From NCBI RefSeq assembly GCF_900143215.1, contig NZ_FRDM01000023.1, positions 1 to 53,827 on the forward strand: DNA of 53,827 nucleotides, written 5' to 3'. Of the stretch, positions 50,502 to 53,827 are shown one piece after another. The position numbers were made by a program, and so were the translations under genes. The notes beneath the pieces were generated by a model. It ran no database searches and was not told the DNA's origin. It worked only from the letters and a program-made list of their open reading frames with translations. The DNA comes from Geodermatophilus obscurus. Its GTDB lineage: Bacteria > Actinomycetota > Actinomycetes > Mycobacteriales > Geodermatophilaceae. Numbering within the stretch: the first letter of the stretch is position 1; each line of letters begins with the position of its first letter.

Positions 50502-51274
50502 CCCCAGCGCAGTTCGCCCTGCTCGTCCTGGCGGGCATCGGCGGGGGGCTGACCGGCAGCATCGCCGGCCTGGCGTCACTGGTGAGCTACCCCGCCCTGC
50601 TCGCGACCGGCCTGCCGCCGGTCACGGCCAACGTGACCAACACCGTCGCGCTGGTGCTCAACGGCGTGGGGTCGGTCAGCGCATCCGGACCGGAGCTGCG
50701 CGGCCAGGAACGGCGGCTGCTGCGGCTCTCGGGCGGTGCCGTCCTCGGGGGCGCGGCCGGCGCGGCGCTGCTGCTGCTCACGCCCTCGGACGCCTTCGAG
50801 CGGATCGTGCCCTGGCTGATCGCTGCGGCCTCGATCGCCCTGCTGGTGCAGCGACCCCCGCGGGAGCTGGCCGAGCGCGGAGCCGCGGCGCACCCGACCC
50901 ACCGCGACCCGTGGTGGCTGCCCGCGGTCGTCTTCGCGGTCGCCATCTACGGCGGCTACTTCGGCGCGGCCGCCGGCGTGATGCTGCTGGCGCTGTTCCT
51001 GCTGTCGACCGGCGAGGGCCTGGCGAGGGGGAACGCGCTGCGCAACGTGGTGCTGCTCGCGGCCAACGTGACCGCCTCGATCGGCTTCGTGGTGTTCGCG
51101 CCGGTCGCCTGGTCGGCCGCGCTCCCGCTGGCGATCGGACTGTTCGTGGGCGGGCGCCTCGGCCCGCCGGTGGTCCGCCGGGCGCCACAGCTCCTGGTGC
51201 GCCGGCTGATCGCCCTGGCCGGGCTCGGCCTGGCGGTGCACCTGGCCGTGCAGGCCTACGGCCAGAGCGGCTGA
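50498..51274 (+). CDS. TauE/SafE-family membrane transporter 2
   Basis: The 258-aa protein has the same repeat blocks as its neighbour: GLTGSIAGLASLVSYPALLATGLPPVTANVTNTVALVLNG and AIYGGYFGAAAGVMLLALFLL with RGNALRNVVLLAANV. About 8 membrane helices. GTG start, GTGA overlap with the GAF-ANTAR gene. It is diverged from transporter 1 (motifs shared, most other residues not). The 78-nt convergent gap after it holds GCCGAGGC/GCCTCGGGC arms (about 51283-51322) that may form a terminator. Confidence 0.93.
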   Translation: MTPAQFALLVLAGIGGGLTGSIAGLASLVSYPALLATGLPPVTANVTNTVALVLNGVGSVSASGPELRGQERRLLRLSGGAVLGGAAGAALLLLTPSDAFERIVPWLIAAASIALLVQRPPRELAERGAAAHPTHRDPWWLPAVVFAVAIYGGYFGAAAGVMLLALFLLSTGEGLARGNALRNVVLLAANVTASIGFVVFAPVAWSAALPLAIGLFVGGRLGPPVVRRAPQLLVRRLIALAGLGLAVHLAVQAYGQSG

Positions 51275-51352
51275 CGGACCCGTGCCGAGGCCGGAGGTAC
51301 GTCAGCCCCGCCTCGGGCCCGGACGCCGTCCTCCGGCGCCCGGGACGGCCGT

Positions 51353-52057
51353 TCAGCTGACGTAGGCGGCGAGGAAGAGCACGAACGCGCTGGCCAGCAG
51401 CAGCAGCCGGGCCGGCGTGAGTCCGTTGATGAGGTTGGCCGTCGCCTCGACCCAGGCGGGCCGGATACCGGCCTCCCGGGCGCCGCGGCGCACCAGGCGC
51501 ACCTCATCGGCCAGCAGCGCGCCGGCCGCGCCGAGCATGCCGAGCCCGACGGTCAGGAACACCAGCGCCAGCCGCTCCCGGAACGCCTCGGCGACCCCGC
51601 CGAGGAGCAGCACGACGAGCAGGCCGACGAGCAGCCCGGCCACCGCGCCGGCGACGGGTGCCCACGGGCCCATCCGGGTCAGCGGGAACGCACTCCGGGC
51701 GCTGATCCTGGGCCGACGCGCCACGGGGCCGGTCTGCTGGACGCCCTCGGGAGCGGCGCCGCCCCCCGCAGACGGGGCCTCGGCCGGCTGCGGCGGGGCC
51801 GGCGGGGCGCCGGCCGGGATCGGGCCGGTCGCCGTCGGGCCGGGCAGGACCGGCCCGGACGGCGCGGGCCCGGAGGGCACCGGACCGGACGGCGCGGGCC
51901 CGGAGGGCGCGGCGCCCGGGGGAACGGCCCCCGCCGGTGTGGCACCGGACGGTGTGGCACCGGACGGTGTGGCACCGGACGGTGTGGCACCGGCGGGCGG
52001 AGCCGCGGGCAGCTCGGTGGTCACGGGGGACGACGGGGTGCGGGGTGCCTCGGACAT
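51353..52057 (-). CDS. Proline-rich membrane protein with short tandem repeats
   Basis: The 234-aa product has a ~110-residue cytoplasmic or extracellular tail made of pentapeptides such as GATPS and GPAPS, then about three transmembrane helices (WAPVAGAVAGLLVGLLVVLLL, ALVFLTVGLGMLGAAGALL, LTPARLLLLASAFVLFLAAYV). The membrane part resembles small actinobacterial membrane proteins of unknown function. ATG start at 52057 with a TAGCGT -10-like hexamer 8 nt upstream, so the mRNA may be leaderless. Convergent with transporter 2. Confidence 0.8.
   Translation of the reverse strand: MSEAPRTPSSPVTTELPAAPPAGATPSGATPSGATPSGATPAGAVPPGAAPSGPAPSGPVPSGPAPSGPVLPGPTATGPIPAGAPPAPPQPAEAPSAGGGAAPEGVQQTGPVARRPRISARSAFPLTRMGPWAPVAGAVAGLLVGLLVVLLLGGVAEAFRERLALVFLTVGLGMLGAAGALLADEVRLVRRGAREAGIRPAWVEATANLINGLTPARLLLLASAFVLFLAAYVS
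51936..51995. repeat. Four 15-bp tandem repeats coding for pentapeptides
   Basis: GGTGTGGCACCGGAC is repeated exactly at 51936, 51951 and 51966, with a fourth copy at 51981 that diverges in its last bases. On the minus strand it codes for the repeated GATPS of the proline-rich tail. The unit is a multiple of three, so copy-number change keeps the frame. Confidence 0.93.
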
Positions 52058-52513
52058 CGCCGCCCACGCTAGGCGGCGGGGCCGACGGGAGCAGGGAGGC
52101 GGTACGGGTGTCGACACCTCGACACCTCGACACCTCGATGGGGTCGACAGGGTCCCTGGTCCGGGGTCGTCCGGACTAGCCCGATCGTCTGATGGAGACG
52201 AAACCTCCCCGTAACACAGACTTCTTGAGCCACACCGGTTCGGCGGCACACCGTGGTGCCGTCGGCGCAGCCGGCCGAGCGTGCAGGGGAGCCCCATGGT
52301 CCCGACCCAGCCCGAGCGGGTCCCTCCCGGACAGCTGAGCGCGATCGGCCGCGCCGGTCCGGTCCGATCCGGGCTCCCCTGACCGCGCAGTCCGGCCCCG
52401 GTGTATCAGTCGCGCAGCCGCCGCCTCCGTTCGAGTGCGTGCCCGTGCCCACTGCCCCGTAGTCCCGGTTCCCACGAGCAGCCCCGTGCGCTGCCACCCT
52501 TGAGGAGACCGTT
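52058..52513. other. 456-nt intergenic region upstream of the sbnA-like gene
   Basis: No gene of convincing length is visible. It contains three exact copies of the octamer TCGACACC (52111-52134), a pair GAAAC-CTCCCC-GTAAC (52200-52215) with the spacing of a GlnR b-a half-site pair, and locally lower GC around 52195-52240. Promoters for both flanking divergent genes must lie here, but I cannot assign them with confidence. Confidence 0.5.
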
Positions 52514-53605
52514 GTGCCCGTCATCTCCGTCCCGCAGGCCTTCAACGAGGACGACCTGTACGTGGACCTGGCGTCGATCTTCGACGTCCCGCTGTACCTC
52601 AAGTGCGAGGGCTTCAACTTCGCCGGCTCGATCAAGCTCAAGGCCGCCACCGAGATGGTCGAGGCCGCCGAGCGGGACGGCGTGCTGACCCGGGACTCGG
52701 TGCTCATCGAGTCCTCGTCCGGCAACCTCGGTGTCGCCCTCGCGATGATCGCGGCCAGCCGCGGTTACCGCTTCCTGTGCGTCACCGACTCGCGCTGCAA
52801 CCTCTCCACCCGGCGGCTGATGGAGGCGCTGGGCAGCCAGGTGCACATCATCACCGAGGCCGACCCGGTGGGCGGCTTCCTGGGTGCCCGGATCGACTAC
52901 GTCGAGGCGATGTGCGCCTCCGACAGCCGCTTCGTCTGGCTGAACCAGTACCGCAACCCGGGCAACTGGCGGGCCCACCTGAAGCGGACCGCACCGGCGA
53001 TCGCCCGCGACTTCCCCGGTCTCGACGTGCTGTTCGTGGGCGCCGGCACCACCGGGACCCTCATGGGCTGCGCGCGCTTCTTCCGCGAGTGGCACCGCCC
53101 CGTGCACGTCGTCGCGGTCGACGCCGTCGGCTCGGTGACCTTCGGCGGACCGCAGGCGCGGCGGATGATCCCCGGGCTGGGCAGCGGGGTCCGTCCCGCG
53201 CTGCTCGACGAGTCCTACATCGACGAGGTCGTGCTGGTCGAGGAGGCCGACACCCTCCGCGCCTGCCACCGGCTGGCCCACCGGGGCTTCCTGTTCGGCG
53301 GCTCCACCGGCACGGTGGTCAGCGGCGCCAAGAGCTGGCTGGACCGCCACGGCAGCCCGGGCATCACCGCCGTGGCCATCGCCCCCGACCTGGGCGAGCG
53401 CTACCTGGACACCGTCTACCAGACCAACTGGCTCGAGGACCTCTTCGGCAAGGACGTGCTGGACCCGGTCCAGGCCGCCCACCCGTTCTCGGAGAGCCTG
53501 TCACGGCCGACCGACGCGGGCGCCGATCCGGGTCGCGGCACCCTGGTCACCTCCCGGCCGGACGCCGACGTCGTTCCGCTGCCTCTGCCGCGGTCGGGGA
53601 ACTGA
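52514..53605 (+). CDS. SbnA-like 2,3-diaminopropionate biosynthesis enzyme (PLP-dependent)
   Basis: The 363-aa protein is of the cysteine-synthase fold. It has FNFAGSIKLKAATEMVEAAE, which includes the candidate PLP lysine, the SSSGNLGVALAMIAA asparagine loop, the GAGTTGTLMGCARFF phosphate-binding loop and GGSTGTVVSGAKSW. Regional sequence (VPVISVPQAFNEDDLYVDLA, RCNLSTRRLMEALG) looks like SbnA, which joins O-phosphoserine and glutamate into the precursor of 2,3-diaminopropionate. SbnB is the usual partner but is not in the window. GTG start with GAGGAGACC. The next gene, starting 1 nt later, encodes a carrier domain. Confidence 0.85.
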   Translation: MPVISVPQAFNEDDLYVDLASIFDVPLYLKCEGFNFAGSIKLKAATEMVEAAERDGVLTRDSVLIESSSGNLGVALAMIAASRGYRFLCVTDSRCNLSTRRLMEALGSQVHIITEADPVGGFLGARIDYVEAMCASDSRFVWLNQYRNPGNWRAHLKRTAPAIARDFPGLDVLFVGAGTTGTLMGCARFFREWHRPVHVVAVDAVGSVTFGGPQARRMIPGLGSGVRPALLDESYIDEVVLVEEADTLRACHRLAHRGFLFGGSTGTVVSGAKSWLDRHGSPGITAVAIAPDLGERYLDTVYQTNWLEDLFGKDVLDPVQAAHPFSESLSRPTDAGADPGRGTLVTSRPDADVVPLPLPRSGN

Positions 53606-53606
53606 C

Positions 53607-53827
53607 GTGCTGGGACGCCCCGTGGACCTGGTCTCCGCCGGCGCGGCCGCCCGCGCGCCGGCGGTCGACCCGGTGCTCACCGGCTACGCCGCGGTGCTCG
53701 CCGAGGTGCTGCAGGTGGGCTCCGTGGACCCGGACGCCCACGTCTTCGACGACCTCGGCGCGGACTCCATGGTCATGGCCCGCTTCTGCGCCCGCGTCCG
53801 CAAGCAGGCCGACCTGCCCGCGGTCTC
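53607..53827 (+). CDS. Carrier-protein (PCP/ACP) N-terminus of an NRPS-like protein, partial
   Basis: The first 73 codons before the window ends. After a ~20-residue Ala-rich lead the sequence shows a phosphopantetheine-attachment domain: YAAVLAEVLQVGSVDPDAHVFDDLGADSMVMARFCARVRKQADLPAV, where the Ser of GADSM receives the prosthetic group. This motif resembles the carrier domain in Pls/PosA-like (poly-amino-acid) synthetases and related large proteins. GTG start with GGGGAA, 1 nt after the sbnA-like stop. What follows is outside the window. Confidence 0.8.
   Translation, partial: MLGRPVDLVSAGAAARAPAVDPVLTGYAAVLAEVLQVGSVDPDAHVFDDLGADSMVMARFCARVRKQADLPAV

Overview
The window comes from a very GC-rich actinobacterium. 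Three things point there: the 5' end of an actinobacterial 16S rRNA gene on the minus strand at the left edge, the gene content (arginine cluster with argR, GAF-ANTAR regulators, SigE-type and ECF42-type sigma factors, an NnaR-like HemD regulator, YidD, a DUF3516-type helicase), and the heavy use of GTG starts with 4-bp GTGA/ATGA gene overlaps. The overall flavour suggests Geodermatophilaceae (Blastococcus/Geodermatophilus/Modestobacter), but that is an inference from memory and not a computed placement. No tRNA gene, CRISPR array, IS element or prophage was recognised.

Layout. 1-705: start of an rRNA operon (minus) with leader and two promoters. 706-2899: tyrS, a 78-bp tandem repeat and a 3-methyladenine DNA glycosylase gene. 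2863-10330: arginine biosynthesis cluster argC-J-B-D-F-R-H (minus), with an ARG-box-like operator over a probably leaderless argC promoter; argG is absent. 10578-15875: lipid-kinase-like gene, an SDR, pheT and pheS. 16117-18886: an EAL-DICT-LOV-GGDEF protein and a cupin. 18905-22143: trmH-type methyltransferase, the infC-rpmI-rplT operon (infC apparently starts at AUC) and a PH-domain membrane protein. 22287-24529: GAF-ANTAR regulator overlapping a PP2C (RsbU-like) phosphatase.

24624-38117: nitrate assimilation. It holds an NnaR-like regulator, narK and nasC-nirB-nirD, and is split by about 5 kb carrying a hypothetical gene, an ECF sigma/membrane/lipoprotein operon, two methyltransferases and an XRE-cupin regulator. 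38161-41531: GNAT, a YCII (DGPF-like) gene plus ECF42 sigma factor with a recognisable ECF42 promoter, arfB and yidD. 41594-48009: homocysteine S-methyltransferase, a secreted two-domain gamma-carbonic anhydrase with a lipoprotein, an SDR and a superfamily II helicase. 48223-52057: a hypothetical gene, two TauE/SafE transporters flanking a GAF-ANTAR regulator, and a proline-rich membrane protein. 52514-53827: an SbnA-like diaminopropionate synthesis gene followed by the start of a carrier-protein/NRPS-like gene, which is the edge of a probable biosynthetic cluster.

The most striking observations are: (i) the gamma-carbonic anhydrase whose three zinc histidines are divided between two degenerate tandem domains in the way the natural subunit interface divides them; (ii) a family of about 60-bp hairpin repeats that always begins right after a stop codon and in the same orientation; (iii) several long, near-perfect palindromes, one family with two copies; (iv) the diaminopropionate/carrier-protein locus at the right edge. 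Most of the other long open frames in this GC-rich DNA are antisense or frame shadows and were left out.
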